From BD1-7 clade bacterium (lineage in GTDB: Bacteria; Pseudomonadota; Gammaproteobacteria; Pseudomonadales; DT-91), in contig CACSIO010000023.1 of the NCBI GenBank assembly GCA_902705865.1, positions 87,690-151,689 on the forward strand: a DNA stretch of 64,000 nucleotides, in the 5' to 3' direction. This document shows positions 43,741 through 54,672 of the stretch, one piece after another. The translations under genes were made by a program, and so were the position numbers. The notes below the pieces were generated by a model. The model saw nothing but the letters and a program-made list of their open reading frames with translations, did not search any database and had not been told where the DNA came from. How positions within the stretch are numbered: the first letter of the stretch is position 1; each line of letters starts with the position of its first letter.

Positions 43741-44181
43741 TCAGATACGCACCATCAATGTGTCGCATTTAGCATGATGCAATACACCAGATGCTGTTGA
43801 ACCCAATAGCAATTTAAGACCGCTCTTGCCGTGGCTGCCTAGTACAATCACATCCGCATTCCAGTCTTCAGCATCATCAACGACACTATCAACCGTTTGC
43901 CCAACCAACACATCACATGCGTCTTCCGCCACTTGATCACCGGCTAGTTCGCGCAGCTTTTCCTTCGCACGCTGTCGAGATTCCTCTTCCAGCTTTACCA
44001 CATCGATAAGCGGTGGCACTAATCCCAAACCATTGGCATACAAAGCATCAGTCAGTGGGGTAATAACAGTAATCAATCGGACTTCAGACTGCGGCCCTTT
44101 TAAACGCATCGCTTTGGCGATAATGTCGCTGGCGTCGTGTTCGATATCCACTGCAATCAGTAGTTTTTGATATTGCTCCAT
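43741..44181 (-). CDS. Universal stress protein (UspA family)
   Basis: 146-residue cytoplasmic stress protein. The ATP-binding motif G-2X-G-9X-G-(S/T) appears as 'GSHGKSGLKLLLGSTASGVL' (about 117-136), with 'CDTLMVRI' at the C-terminus, so it is an ATP-binding Usp rather than E. coli UspA itself. Ribosome site GGAG before the ATG. It is divergent from the hybrid kinase gene with 156 bp between. Confidence 0.92.
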   Translation of the reverse strand: MEQYQKLLIAVDIEHDASDIIAKAMRLKGPQSEVRLITVITPLTDALYANGLGLVPPLIDVVKLEEESRQRAKEKLRELAGDQVAEDACDVLVGQTVDSVVDDAEDWNADVIVLGSHGKSGLKLLLGSTASGVLHHAKCDTLMVRI

Positions 44182-44379
44182 AGTATCTCCGTTCGTCTTT
44201 GAGCTGATAATCTGAGTTGCTTACTGTATTGCATGTTAGCAAAGCAACCACTGACAAACATCAAGACATCCGCTTATCCAATAGATTCATTGCACAATAC
44301 GATCAAGGAGTGACACAGACTTACCTTTGGCGCTATAGTGGCATCCTTTATGGAAAGCACAACAATAAGCGCTAAGGGA

Positions 44380-46818
<2,439 letters not shown>

Positions 46819-46874
46819 CCGAGGCGCTAAATCTCTCGTCAAACGCCCGTGCTGATTCGCATCAACCCTTGTGT

Positions 46875-47510
46875 TTATGGCTTATTCGCTTGCGTGCCCC
46901 AAATCTGTTCAAGACGTTGATCTCGACCACAGTTCCAACGATAGAATTTATACCGTACTGGGTTCTTCAGATAGTACTCTTGATGGTAAGACTCTGCTGG
47001 GTAGAAAACCTGCGCAGGCTGGATGTCCGTTGCAATCGCTTGATCATGAAAACGCTGATTTAACTTTGTTAGTGATTGTTTGGCAGCTTTCTCCTGCGCT
47101 GCATTCAGGTAAAAGATCGCACTGCGGTAGCTTGGGCCTTTGTCACAAAACTGGCCACGATTATCGAAGGGGTCAACCGTGTGCCAAAACAGCGACAACA
47201 ACGTTTGATAGCTCACCTGCTCGGGGTCAAAACTAACTTTAATCGCCTCGTAGTGACCTGTCGACTCAGAAACAACCTGCGAGTAAGTCGGGTTTTTAAC
47301 ATGTCCGCCAGTGTAGCCAGAAACCACCTTTTCAACGCCTGGCAGTTTTTCGAAGTCGGCTTCCATGCACCAAAAACAACCGCCTGCAAAAATCGCAGTA
47401 TCGGCGCGCGCCCAATGACTGGAAATCCCAGAGATCAACACAACTACAATAAAGGCGATACGCAGGGTCTGCCCGCGGAGGGCTAGGGAAGGGTTTTCAA
47501 GGCGCAGCAT
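46875..47510 (-). CDS. msrA: Peptide methionine sulfoxide reductase MsrA, exported form
   Basis: 211 residues. It reduces Met-S-sulfoxide in proteins. Catalytic motif GCFWC in 'IFAGGCFWCMEADFEKLPGV' (nucleophile Cys about 44), with 'GYTGG' and 'ESTGHYEAIKVSFDPEQVSY'. A hydrophobic segment (about 16-33, 'LRIAFIVVVLISGISSHWARA') should export or anchor it, so it probably repairs periplasmic proteins. A C-terminal Cys (near 196) may be the resolving residue. No msrB is adjacent. It is convergent with the hybrid kinase gene. Confidence 0.93.
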   Translation of the reverse strand: MLRLENPSLALRGQTLRIAFIVVVLISGISSHWARADTAIFAGGCFWCMEADFEKLPGVEKVVSGYTGGHVKNPTYSQVVSESTGHYEAIKVSFDPEQVSYQTLLSLFWHTVDPFDNRGQFCDKGPSYRSAIFYLNAAQEKAAKQSLTKLNQRFHDQAIATDIQPAQVFYPAESYHQEYYLKNPVRYKFYRWNCGRDQRLEQIWGTQANKP

Positions 47511-47694
47511 ACGAGAATCCTCTGATATGACGTTAGGTGAATATCACCACCGTTAATGCTCGCGCGCGCTTTTTATAGATTTGTGTGTGTACTTGAATGC
47601 ACACACCCCAACGCACGACCACTAACGGTAAAATAGTCACTATAGCGGTCGCTTGTCACAGAAGTATCCTGAAATACTGTAACTTCTGCACGAA

Positions 47695-49242
47695 CTATGG
47701 CGTTTCCAGAACGAAGCTGAAACGTGTGCCTTTGTTCAGTTCGCTTTCTACCGCCACTTCGCTGCCGTGTAACTCAACAATTCTACGCGTAATTGCCAAA
47801 CCCAAACCGCTGTTTCTGGCTTTGCCTTTGACGCTGTTGCTGGCTCGATAATGCGGATCGAAAATATGTGGCAAGTCGTCTGGAGGAATACCACACCCAG
47901 TGTCAGCAACAATCACCCTCAGGTGTTTAGCATCCACAGGCTCGAATTCAACACGCACCATACCGCCGCAATCACAGTGCCTAACCGCATTATTAAGAAG
48001 GTTGGTCAGTACGCGTTCAATCTTTTCAATATCTGCCAGCACCATCAATGATGGATCTTTTGGCGACACCTCTAACTGGATAACACAATCCGGGTCGATG
48101 TGCAGATGATGAAACACATCCTGTGCCAGCTCAGCAATGGCGACCGGCTCTTTGTGGATAGCAACGCTGTCGCCCTCCAAGTGCGCCAACTCAAACAGCT
48201 GATCGATTAAGCGATTAATCTGTTCGGCGTTTTTCAGCGCCGTTCCGATCATGCGTGTACTTTCTTCTTCGCTCAGCTGCGGCCTGCGCATTAACCAAGT
48301 TTCAAGATACCCTTGCAATGATGCCAACGGCGTTCGCAAGTCATGTGAAACATATGAAATCAACTCACGACGTAATTCATCCGTATCTTTGACCTTGCGA
48401 TATTGATGTTTCAATTCTGAAGCCATCTCACGGAACGCGACGCCCAAACGCGTAATTTCATCGCTGGATGCCTTATGCCAGTCGTGCAAATCAAGACCGT
48501 CACTACTAAAACCCTGACGCTGAAAATTTCTGATGTCCGTCGTTAAACGATGCAGAGGGCGCGTCAGACGACCAAACAGCAGTAGCATAACAATCAAACC
48601 AAAGGTCAGTACCGCAACAAACCCCCAAAAGCTCAGTTGCACGATATGGCTCTTTTGCATCAGCTCAACGATGTTGTCATAAATTTCGCCGCCAATAATG
48701 ATGTAGAGATAACCCACCAACCGATCGCCATCAATAATGGGGGCTGCAGAGAAGATTTTTTTGCCGGCAGGCGAACGCGGATCATCACCTAAAATCGGCA
48801 GCGGACTCACATCGAAACTATGATCCAAATGATCAATCAGGCCATCAGGGTTCGAACGAATATTCGGGTGATGGCTATAAGCCAATAATTCTTTAACGGA
48901 TTGCAGATTCACCCGTTCACGCTTCACTTTACCGGGCGCGGCAGAGTAGGTGGTTACCTTGCCTGCAGGGTCAAGAATATAAAATTCAAAACTGGGGCCG
49001 AGAATCATCATGTTGTGAAACGCTTGTTTCAACGCCTGCTGATCAATCTGACCGTTCTTCAATAGCGCATCATCCGCAGTGACATGCTGCGCCAAATCTA
49101 AGTGCAGTTTTTGTTGCACTTCTTGCTGGTAGGTATGAGTCAGCCGCTCTGCCAACCCTAATAGCAACACACCAATAAGTATAAAACTGGCAACGATAGA
49201 CATTGCCAGTTTGCAGTAGAAACTGTGAATAAATTTAATCAT
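47695..49242 (-). CDS. Sensor histidine kinase (HAMP-HisKA-HATPase)
   Basis: 515 residues. N-terminal membrane helix (about 12-30), a periplasmic sensor domain of about 165 residues, a second helix (about 205-227), a HAMP domain (about 228-290), the phosphoacceptor His300 in 'ISYVSHDLRTPLASLQ', and the ATPase with 'NLLNNAVRHCDCGG', 'DTGCGIPPDDLPHIF' and 'NSGLGLAITRRIVELHGS'. It overlaps the upstream response regulator gene by eight bases, so they are coupled. It is the last gene of a run that begins with two spondin-domain proteins. The signal is unknown. Confidence 0.92.
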   Translation of the reverse strand: MIKFIHSFYCKLAMSIVASFILIGVLLLGLAERLTHTYQQEVQQKLHLDLAQHVTADDALLKNGQIDQQALKQAFHNMMILGPSFEFYILDPAGKVTTYSAAPGKVKRERVNLQSVKELLAYSHHPNIRSNPDGLIDHLDHSFDVSPLPILGDDPRSPAGKKIFSAAPIIDGDRLVGYLYIIIGGEIYDNIVELMQKSHIVQLSFWGFVAVLTFGLIVMLLLFGRLTRPLHRLTTDIRNFQRQGFSSDGLDLHDWHKASSDEITRLGVAFREMASELKHQYRKVKDTDELRRELISYVSHDLRTPLASLQGYLETWLMRRPQLSEEESTRMIGTALKNAEQINRLIDQLFELAHLEGDSVAIHKEPVAIAELAQDVFHHLHIDPDCVIQLEVSPKDPSLMVLADIEKIERVLTNLLNNAVRHCDCGGMVRVEFEPVDAKHLRVIVADTGCGIPPDDLPHIFDPHYRASNSVKGKARNSGLGLAITRRIVELHGSEVAVESELNKGTRFSFVLETP

Positions 49243-49933
49243 CGGTAAACTTGTACCCTACACCCCAAACCGTCAATACATAGCGCGGTTTGGCCGGATC
49301 TGTTTCGACCTTGTTACGTAAACGGTTAATGTGCGAATTCACGGTATGCTCATAACCGCTGTGTTGATAGCCCCATACCGCATCGAGTAGTTTGGCACGA
49401 CTAAACACAATACCCGGCTGACTGGCCAAATAGTGCAGTAAATCAAACTCCGTACTGGTCAATTCTATCTGTTGTCCGCCAATCCAACATTGACGCTTGC
49501 CGATATGCACTTCCATATCACCAAATGCCAGTGTATCGGTAGTTTGTGTTTCAGTCTTTCCAAGCATTTGTGCACGTCGCAATTGTGCTTTCACTCGAGC
49601 CTGCAGTTCGCGCACACTGAATGGCTTAGTGAGATAGTCATCGGCGCCCATTTCCAATCCAACCACACGATCCGCTTCAGAACCGCGCGCTGTCAGCATA
49701 ATAATGGGGGTCAAAATATCGGCAGAACGCAACTGCCGACAGACTTCGATACCATCCATGGAGGGCAGCATCACATCGAGGATCACTAGATCATAATTAC
49801 CTGACTGCGCCGCAGCCAGACCACCAGCACCATCGTCAATATGATCAACGTCATGCTGACTATCTGTCAGGTTCATTTTGATCAGATCACCGATCTCGTG
49901 ATCATCTTCCACTACCAGAATGCGTTTTTTCAT
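49235..49933 (-). CDS. OmpR-family response regulator
   Basis: 232 residues. The receiver domain has Asp53 as phosphoacceptor ('LVILDVMLPSMDG') and acidic residues Asp10/Asp11. The C-terminal winged helix is of OmpR/PhoB type ('LTSTEFDLLHYLASQPGIVFSRAKLLDAVWG' and 'TVNSHINRLRNKVE'). It pairs with the overlapping histidine kinase. It lies 61 bp downstream of the spondin-domain gene on the same strand, suggesting that the surface proteins and the signalling pair are transcribed together. Confidence 0.94.
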   Translation of the reverse strand: MKKRILVVEDDHEIGDLIKMNLTDSQHDVDHIDDGAGGLAAAQSGNYDLVILDVMLPSMDGIEVCRQLRSADILTPIIMLTARGSEADRVVGLEMGADDYLTKPFSVRELQARVKAQLRRAQMLGKTETQTTDTLAFGDMEVHIGKRQCWIGGQQIELTSTEFDLLHYLASQPGIVFSRAKLLDAVWGYQHSGYEHTVNSHINRLRNKVETDPAKPRYVLTVWGVGYKFTDD

Positions 49934-49994
49934 GATGCTTGCTCTTGTCTTATTCCCTAATCAGGCCCGACAACCCCGTCGGGCCTTGCCGGAC

Positions 49995-50738
49995 TTATTG
50001 TACGCGTGTCACGATAATCCGCGATACCGGATTATCGAAGCGGTGTATCTCGCCCAATACAGAAGTTGGCAGCCCGTCTTCCGTATTTGTATTTCCGACC
50101 ACACCAGGGTGAAAACGTACCGGCACTTGTGAATTATCGGCGCGTAATTCTTTCTCCGCCGCAAACCCAGTGCCACCTGCGGCAGGCCCAGGTATAGAAG
50201 CTGCTGTCTCGGTGTTGGCTTCTGTTCCCGAATCCCACGCTGGTGCATTAAACGTACGCGATTGACCGACAGTCATGCCGCCAACATTTGCCGCATTAAT
50301 ACCGGTAAATGCATCATTGGTATTCACCAACATGGTAACCACTGTCAGGCGCGCATTTTCGAAGTCATCCGTCGTAAAACTCACGGATACCGGTGTCGCC
50401 AAGGTCGTTAACGGCGGTACACCCGGCCCAGACACACTGGCCAGATGTGCTTCTGCAGCTCTTGCTTCAGCTAATAGGTCAGCATTGTCGCCAGCTTCAG
50501 CCAGTACCTCAAGCCCTTCAGTCGCTACCGTTCCATCAACAAATGCGCGATAGGCGTTATCATGGGCAATAACCGCCAACGGCGACAGCGGTTGTGCAGC
50601 TGTCAGGTTAACAACCTTCACCTCAAAACGGGCATTCACACTTCGAGCGGCATCATCACCACCGTCATTGTCGTCATCTGAGCACGCTGCCAGCATAGCA
50701 ACTGCCGCCAACGCTCCGGTTAAACGTATTAATTTCAT
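49995..50738 (-). CDS. Spondin-domain lipoprotein
   Basis: 247 residues. The signal peptide ends in a lipobox 'AMLAACSDDD', followed by an Asp-rich linker and a spondin_N-type beta domain ('RFEVKVVNLTAAQPLSPLAVIAHD', 'VVTMLVNTNDAFTGINA', 'AWDSGTEANTETAASIPGPA', C-terminal 'VSRIIVTRV'). ATG 50738 is chosen: AAGGAG lies six bases upstream; an earlier in-frame ATG lacks support. It is a paralogue of the next upstream gene; both start codons are in a row on the minus strand. Bacterial spondin proteins are usually extracellular, with unknown ligands. Confidence 0.82.
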   Translation of the reverse strand: MKLIRLTGALAAVAMLAACSDDDNDGGDDAARSVNARFEVKVVNLTAAQPLSPLAVIAHDNAYRAFVDGTVATEGLEVLAEAGDNADLLAEARAAEAHLASVSGPGVPPLTTLATPVSVSFTTDDFENARLTVVTMLVNTNDAFTGINAANVGGMTVGQSRTFNAPAWDSGTEANTETAASIPGPAAGGTGFAAEKELRADNSQVPVRFHPGVVGNTNTEDGLPTSVLGEIHRFDNPVSRIIVTRVQ

Positions 50739-50748
50739 AACCGGCTCC

Positions 50749-51606
50749 TTAACGTTGTTCTTGCGAATCAGTGACAACAACCTTGAGTCGAGCGACCGGG
50801 TTCAACCAACGATGAACGGTTGAATTCAAATCGCTGATGCCACCATCAATGTCTGCATCGCCCAAGACATTACGGTGAATATGAACCGTACCCTCGTTGG
50901 CCGTTTCATTGTTAGCAATCTGATCTTCGGTTAACGCAACACCGGTACCGTTACTGCCGACTAAACCTGCCACTGGCGGTGGCACAGCCATGCCTGGCAA
51001 TGCGTATGCACCAAAACCGTCACGACCAGCAGGTACCAGCTCATCATTCGCCTCTGTGCCCGCATCGTATGCGTTGATATTAATAAAATAGGTACCTGGT
51101 TCTTCAGGAATACGCCATGTATCAATGCCTAAGAAAGCATCATTGGTTGGCACCAGCATAGAAACCATAGAAAGGTAGTTTTGACCTTCAGGCACAGTCA
51201 TGGTGCCATAAGGAGCAACATTGCCAGGCATCAGCAGGCTATTAAAAACACGTAGTGTATTTTCATCCGCGACGTTACCAGCGCCTGAATAGACCTGACT
51301 GACATCTGCACCTCCAGTACCATTCAACGCGGGAACGAAACCGTCACCTAGTTCAGCTAAACCCGGACGCGGATCAGCATTGTACGGATCCAACTGACCT
51401 GCCTCTGCCATCCATGCCAACGCATTGGAAGGCGCAGTACCACCTGTAAAGAGATCAACATCCGCGGTATGCAACACCACCAGACGTGGTGTAAACGCCA
51501 TGCCATTGGTTAAATTAGTCAGTTCCAGTTGAATATCACGAGCAACTGCGGTTTGGGCCAAAGAAGCGCCAAGAGCGACACCAATAGCGAGTTTTTTCAG
51601 GTGCAT
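50749..51606 (-). CDS. Secreted spondin-domain protein
   Basis: 285 residues with a standard signal peptide (1-22, ending AVA) rather than a lipobox, and a spondin_N domain ('IQLELTNLTNGMAFTPRLVVLH', 'SMVSMLVPTNDAFLGIDTW', 'NAYDAGTEANDELVPAG', C-terminal 'LNPVARLKVVV'). It shares the NDAFxGI and DAGTEAN motifs with the following paralogue, so a gene duplication is likely. AAGGAA lies eight bases before the ATG. It is the first gene of an apparent operon ending in a two-component pair. The ligand is unknown. Confidence 0.83.
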   Translation of the reverse strand: MHLKKLAIGVALGASLAQTAVARDIQLELTNLTNGMAFTPRLVVLHTADVDLFTGGTAPSNALAWMAEAGQLDPYNADPRPGLAELGDGFVPALNGTGGADVSQVYSGAGNVADENTLRVFNSLLMPGNVAPYGTMTVPEGQNYLSMVSMLVPTNDAFLGIDTWRIPEEPGTYFININAYDAGTEANDELVPAGRDGFGAYALPGMAVPPPVAGLVGSNGTGVALTEDQIANNETANEGTVHIHRNVLGDADIDGGISDLNSTVHRWLNPVARLKVVVTDSQEQR

Positions 51607-51736
51607 TGTTATTTTCCTTTGTCTGAGACGTTATGGTTTTTTCAGACTACGAAAAACTTTCAACAACATTTTCACCGAATGCTCACAAGAGTGTCACACC
51701 GCATCACAATTGTCTGACAAGCAAAAAATAAGTCAC

Positions 51737-51773
51737 AAAAAAGGCGAGTAACGCTGATAAAGCACTACTCGCC
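51737..51773 (-). terminator. Rho-independent terminator after the Crp/Fnr gene
   Basis: Arms GGCGAGTA (51743-51750) and TACTCGCC (51766-51773) with a 15-base loop; on the minus strand a T6 run follows (plus-strand A run 51737-51742). It lies about 70 bp downstream of the Crp/Fnr stop and upstream of the spondin operon. Confidence 0.85.
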
Positions 51774-51844
51774 GCAGGAGATAACACTGCTATTACAGTG
51801 TCAAACGAATTAGAAATGGCTCAAATTAACACACCATACCAGCG

Positions 51845-52498
51845 TTAGATCGTGCCACGTAGACGTAACCCTTTACGTCCGGTGACTTGCAGTTTGCGGC
51901 CTTTTAGCAACAACAAACCTTCAGCTTCAAAACGCTTAAGCAGTCGACTCACTGTTTCGTTAGTGATGCCCAAAAAGCTGGCCATATCCATGCGGCTGAT
52001 GCTAATCCATGGGGTACCTTCGCCATGAATGGCCTGCAAGCGCATATCCATGCTGATCAAAAACGCCGCTAAACGCGCCTCCGCTCGGGTTTTATTCATC
52101 AACGCCAAGTGTTCTTGTGCGTAGTGAATTTCACGGGCCATCATGGCGATCACATCACGCTGATGCGACGTTTCACGTGGCAAAGCCACTTCCATCGACT
52201 CCAATACACTCAACTCAATAGCGGTTGCATTGATGCGATGTTCGCCCGCCATAAAGCCGTCGAAGCCGACTACATCGCCCGCGACATAAAAGCCGGCAAT
52301 CTGCTCGATGCCATCAGCATTAATACGAGAGGTTTTAATCAGGCCTTCCTTGACGCGATATACCTTCGAAAAGGTATCTCCAATGCGAAACAGCGTTTGT
52401 TTGGCCGCAAAAACAGCCGGAATGCCACTGCTGGCCTCCGGGGTCGATGCTGCTACAAATGTCTGATGAGTTTCAGTCGTTTCGGGGATAGTTTGCAT
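51845..52498 (-). CDS. Crp/Fnr-family transcriptional regulator without cysteines
   Basis: 217 residues. It has a cyclic-nucleotide-type beta-roll ('FRIGDTFSKVYRVKEGLIKTS'), a dimerisation helix, and an HTH 'DMASFLGITNETVSRLLKRFE'. The recognition helix has the E-xx-S-R pattern (Glu-Thr-Val-Ser-Arg) of FNR-type proteins, predicting a TTGAT-N4-ATCAA site. I find no cysteine in the protein, so it cannot carry the FNR iron-sulfur cluster; FixK- or DNR-like sensing is possible. It lies on the minus strand next to the DUF2970 gene, and a terminator follows it. Confidence 0.88.
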   Translation of the reverse strand: MQTIPETTETHQTFVAASTPEASSGIPAVFAAKQTLFRIGDTFSKVYRVKEGLIKTSRINADGIEQIAGFYVAGDVVGFDGFMAGEHRINATAIELSVLESMEVALPRETSHQRDVIAMMAREIHYAQEHLALMNKTRAEARLAAFLISMDMRLQAIHGEGTPWISISRMDMASFLGITNETVSRLLKRFEAEGLLLLKGRKLQVTGRKGLRLRGTI

Positions 52499-52663
52499 GG
52501 CAATAGTCCTGACAACTTATTAATTAAAAAAGCACAGTTCAAGGCATCCTCCACACTAGCCCACGCCAGCAGGCAACAACAAAAACAGGTGCAGAATGCC
52601 TATATCGGCAGCGGAAAGATCACTGCCCATCACATATTATTGGTCTGAAAAAATCACGGGAGC

Positions 52664-52906
52664 TTATGACGCCGACGCTAATGCCAACTGAACAACACCC
52701 ATGACAGAAACAAAAAACAGGCCGGTAAAAATAACGCCAACGGCAACAAATTGAAGCGGTCGTCCGCGACTGAAATCACGGATTCGATTTTTGCGGGATT
52801 GGACACCAACCAAACCTGCAAACGCACTACCGATCAGCTCAAAGGTAGATAACGGCTTATCGCCGTTGCATGTTGGCTCCGACGCCGATTCTGATAGGTA
52901 AGACAT
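52664..52906 (-). CDS. DUF2970 family small membrane protein
   Basis: 80 residues with one C-terminal membrane helix (about 55-76) after a polar half. The family core 'AFAGLVGVQSRKNRIRDFSRGRPLQFVAVG' is visible. The ATG at 52906 has AGAGGA seven bases upstream; the longer frame (52990) is rejected. Its upstream region contains CCTTG-N6-CAAGG (52958-52973), which includes a TTGAT half-site, and the two palindromes at 53070-53099. The function of the family is unknown. Confidence 0.85.
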   Translation of the reverse strand: MSYLSESASEPTCNGDKPLSTFELIGSAFAGLVGVQSRKNRIRDFSRGRPLQFVAVGVIFTGLFFVSVMGVVQLALASAS

Positions 52907-52957
52907 GGTGTTCCTCTTGGTCAGATGTGACAATCTTCGAATTTTACGTAGACCACA

Positions 52958-52973
52958 CCTTGATATAGCAAGG
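52958..52973. promoter_or_regulatory. Inverted repeat CCTTG-ATATAG-CAAGG upstream of the DUF2970 gene
   Basis: Five-base arms around six bases, centred about 60 bp upstream of the DUF2970 start. It contains TTGAT, one half of an Fnr-type site, so the neighbouring Crp/Fnr regulator is a candidate binder. The other half (CAAGG) does not match ATCAA. Confidence 0.35.
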
Positions 52974-53069
52974 ACAATACCAATACCCAAAAGATTTTAT
53001 AAGTCGTTGATTTTAAAGAACTAAAGTAAAACGTTGAAAATTGAATGAATGATACAGATCAGGAAAAAA

Positions 53070-53099
53070 CGATATATCGCTACATAACGCGATATATCG
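53070..53099. promoter_or_regulatory. Two identical palindromes CGATATATCG, 20 bp apart
   Basis: CGATATATCG occurs at 53070-53079 and 53090-53099; their centres are 20 bp (two helical turns) apart. A related half, CATATCG, follows at 53106-53112. They lie between the 3' end of the sigma-54 activator gene and the DUF2970 promoter region, and look like a cooperative operator. I cannot assign the factor; ModE-like and activator sites are the first ones to exclude. Confidence 0.6.
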
Positions 53100-53142
53100 A
53101 CACGGCATATCGCACCTCCCAAAACAGGTAACCCAGACAATC

Positions 53143-54591
53143 CTAGCGGTAAACGCCCAATTTTTTCATCCGCGATCGCAACGTACTCGGCGCTAAATCA
53201 AGCATGGCGGCCGCACCCTGTTTGCCAGCAACAACACCATGACAACGGGTGAGCACCGCTTCAATATGCGCTCTTTCAGATTCTGCCATCGTTAGCACAG
53301 CTGTGCTTCCAACCGAGGCCGCCGGGGTTGGTGCAATATCCGCGGAAATTGCCAGATTCGGCGCGCTAAGTTTACGGCTGTTTTCCAAAATCACGCCCCG
53401 CTCGATGACATTTTGCAACTCACGGACATTCCCGGGCCAACTGTACGCGACCAGTTTGGCCATCGCATCATCAGCCAGCTCCTGAATGTGTTTACCGTGT
53501 TTACGTGAAAACCGCTCAACAAAGTTCTGAGCCAGCAACGGGATATCGGCAGTGCGATAACGCAGCGCCGGCACCTTGATCGGAAACACACTCAACCGAT
53601 AGTAGAGATCATCCCGAAACAATCGGTCACTGACCATTTGCTCGATGTTTCGATTGGTTGCGGCAATCACTCGCACATCGACCGAGCGTGTATGGCTAGA
53701 CCCAACACGCTCAAATTCACCTTCCTGTAGTACCCGCAGTAGCTTCACCTGCAGATCGAGCGGCAACTCACCAACTTCATCCAGAAACAGGGTGCCTCCA
53801 TCAGCAAGCTCGAACCGACCCAAACGTTTTTGTGCGGCCCCGGTAAAAGCGCCTTTTTCATGGCCAAACAACTCACTCTCAACCAAACTCGGCGCCAATG
53901 CCCCACAATTGATTTTCACCAAGGGTTTTTCGTTACGACGGCTACCGTGATGAATCGCCCGAGCGATCATTTCTTTACCCGTGCCGCTCTCACCACGAAT
54001 AAACACCGTGGCCTCAGTCATCGCCACATGGCGAACCTGCTCCAACACGGTAACGAGGGCGGAGCTTTGCCCAAGAATACCTGATTGCGCATGTGAGGCC
54101 TGGATCTCCTCCTTGAGGTAGGTGTTTTCTTGCTGCAAGCGTTCTTTCAGTTGCTGAACTTGCGCCAGCGCATCTTCTAACGCACGTTCACGCTCAAGCC
54201 GCTCAGTAACATCGTTAAAGACGATTACCGTACCGATAATGCGTGCCTTGTGACGAATCGGCGTCGCTACATACTCAACCGGAAAACAGGTGCCATCCTT
54301 ACGCCAAAAAACTTCGCCTTTAACATGCCGTACTTCGCCATCGCTCGTCGTTGCATAAACCGGGCAATGTGAGGCAGGGTAGTGACTGCCATCGGCTTTA
54401 GTATGATGATGAAAATCATGAATCAACTTACCCGCCAACTCGTCAGCATCCCAACCGGTCAATTTCTCAGCGGCGGCATTCACAAAGGTGGCATTACCCT
54501 CGACATCAACACCATAAACACCTTCTTCCATCGATTGCAGAATCAGCTCATATTGCCGAGTGATGTTATCGGTGTTGTTGTCGTTGCTCAT
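53143..54591 (-). CDS. Sigma-54-dependent transcriptional activator with PAS sensor
   Basis: 482 residues. A PAS domain (about 10-130, 'GVYGVDVEGNATFVNAAAEKLTG'), a coiled coil (about 130-165), an AAA+ domain with Walker A 'GESGTGKE', the sigma-54 contact loop 'GAFTGA', Walker B 'GGTLFLDEVGEL', and a Fis-type HTH at the end ('GAAAMLDLAPSTLRSRMKKLGV'). The GAFTGA loop is intact, so it can open sigma-54 promoters. Its PAS signal is unknown. Its gene is the most obvious candidate activator for the -24/-12 promoter at 43027, but nothing in the sequence proves this. Confidence 0.95.
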   Translation of the reverse strand: MSNDNNTDNITRQYELILQSMEEGVYGVDVEGNATFVNAAAEKLTGWDADELAGKLIHDFHHHTKADGSHYPASHCPVYATTSDGEVRHVKGEVFWRKDGTCFPVEYVATPIRHKARIIGTVIVFNDVTERLERERALEDALAQVQQLKERLQQENTYLKEEIQASHAQSGILGQSSALVTVLEQVRHVAMTEATVFIRGESGTGKEMIARAIHHGSRRNEKPLVKINCGALAPSLVESELFGHEKGAFTGAAQKRLGRFELADGGTLFLDEVGELPLDLQVKLLRVLQEGEFERVGSSHTRSVDVRVIAATNRNIEQMVSDRLFRDDLYYRLSVFPIKVPALRYRTADIPLLAQNFVERFSRKHGKHIQELADDAMAKLVAYSWPGNVRELQNVIERGVILENSRKLSAPNLAISADIAPTPAASVGSTAVLTMAESERAHIEAVLTRCHGVVAGKQGAAAMLDLAPSTLRSRMKKLGVYR

Positions 54592-54672
54592 AAGCCTCTC
54601 ATGTTACTTCTGGGTGATTGACCATCGTGTTTGCCGCTGCCAGATATCCGGCGGCGAGTAAGTATCTGCCAA

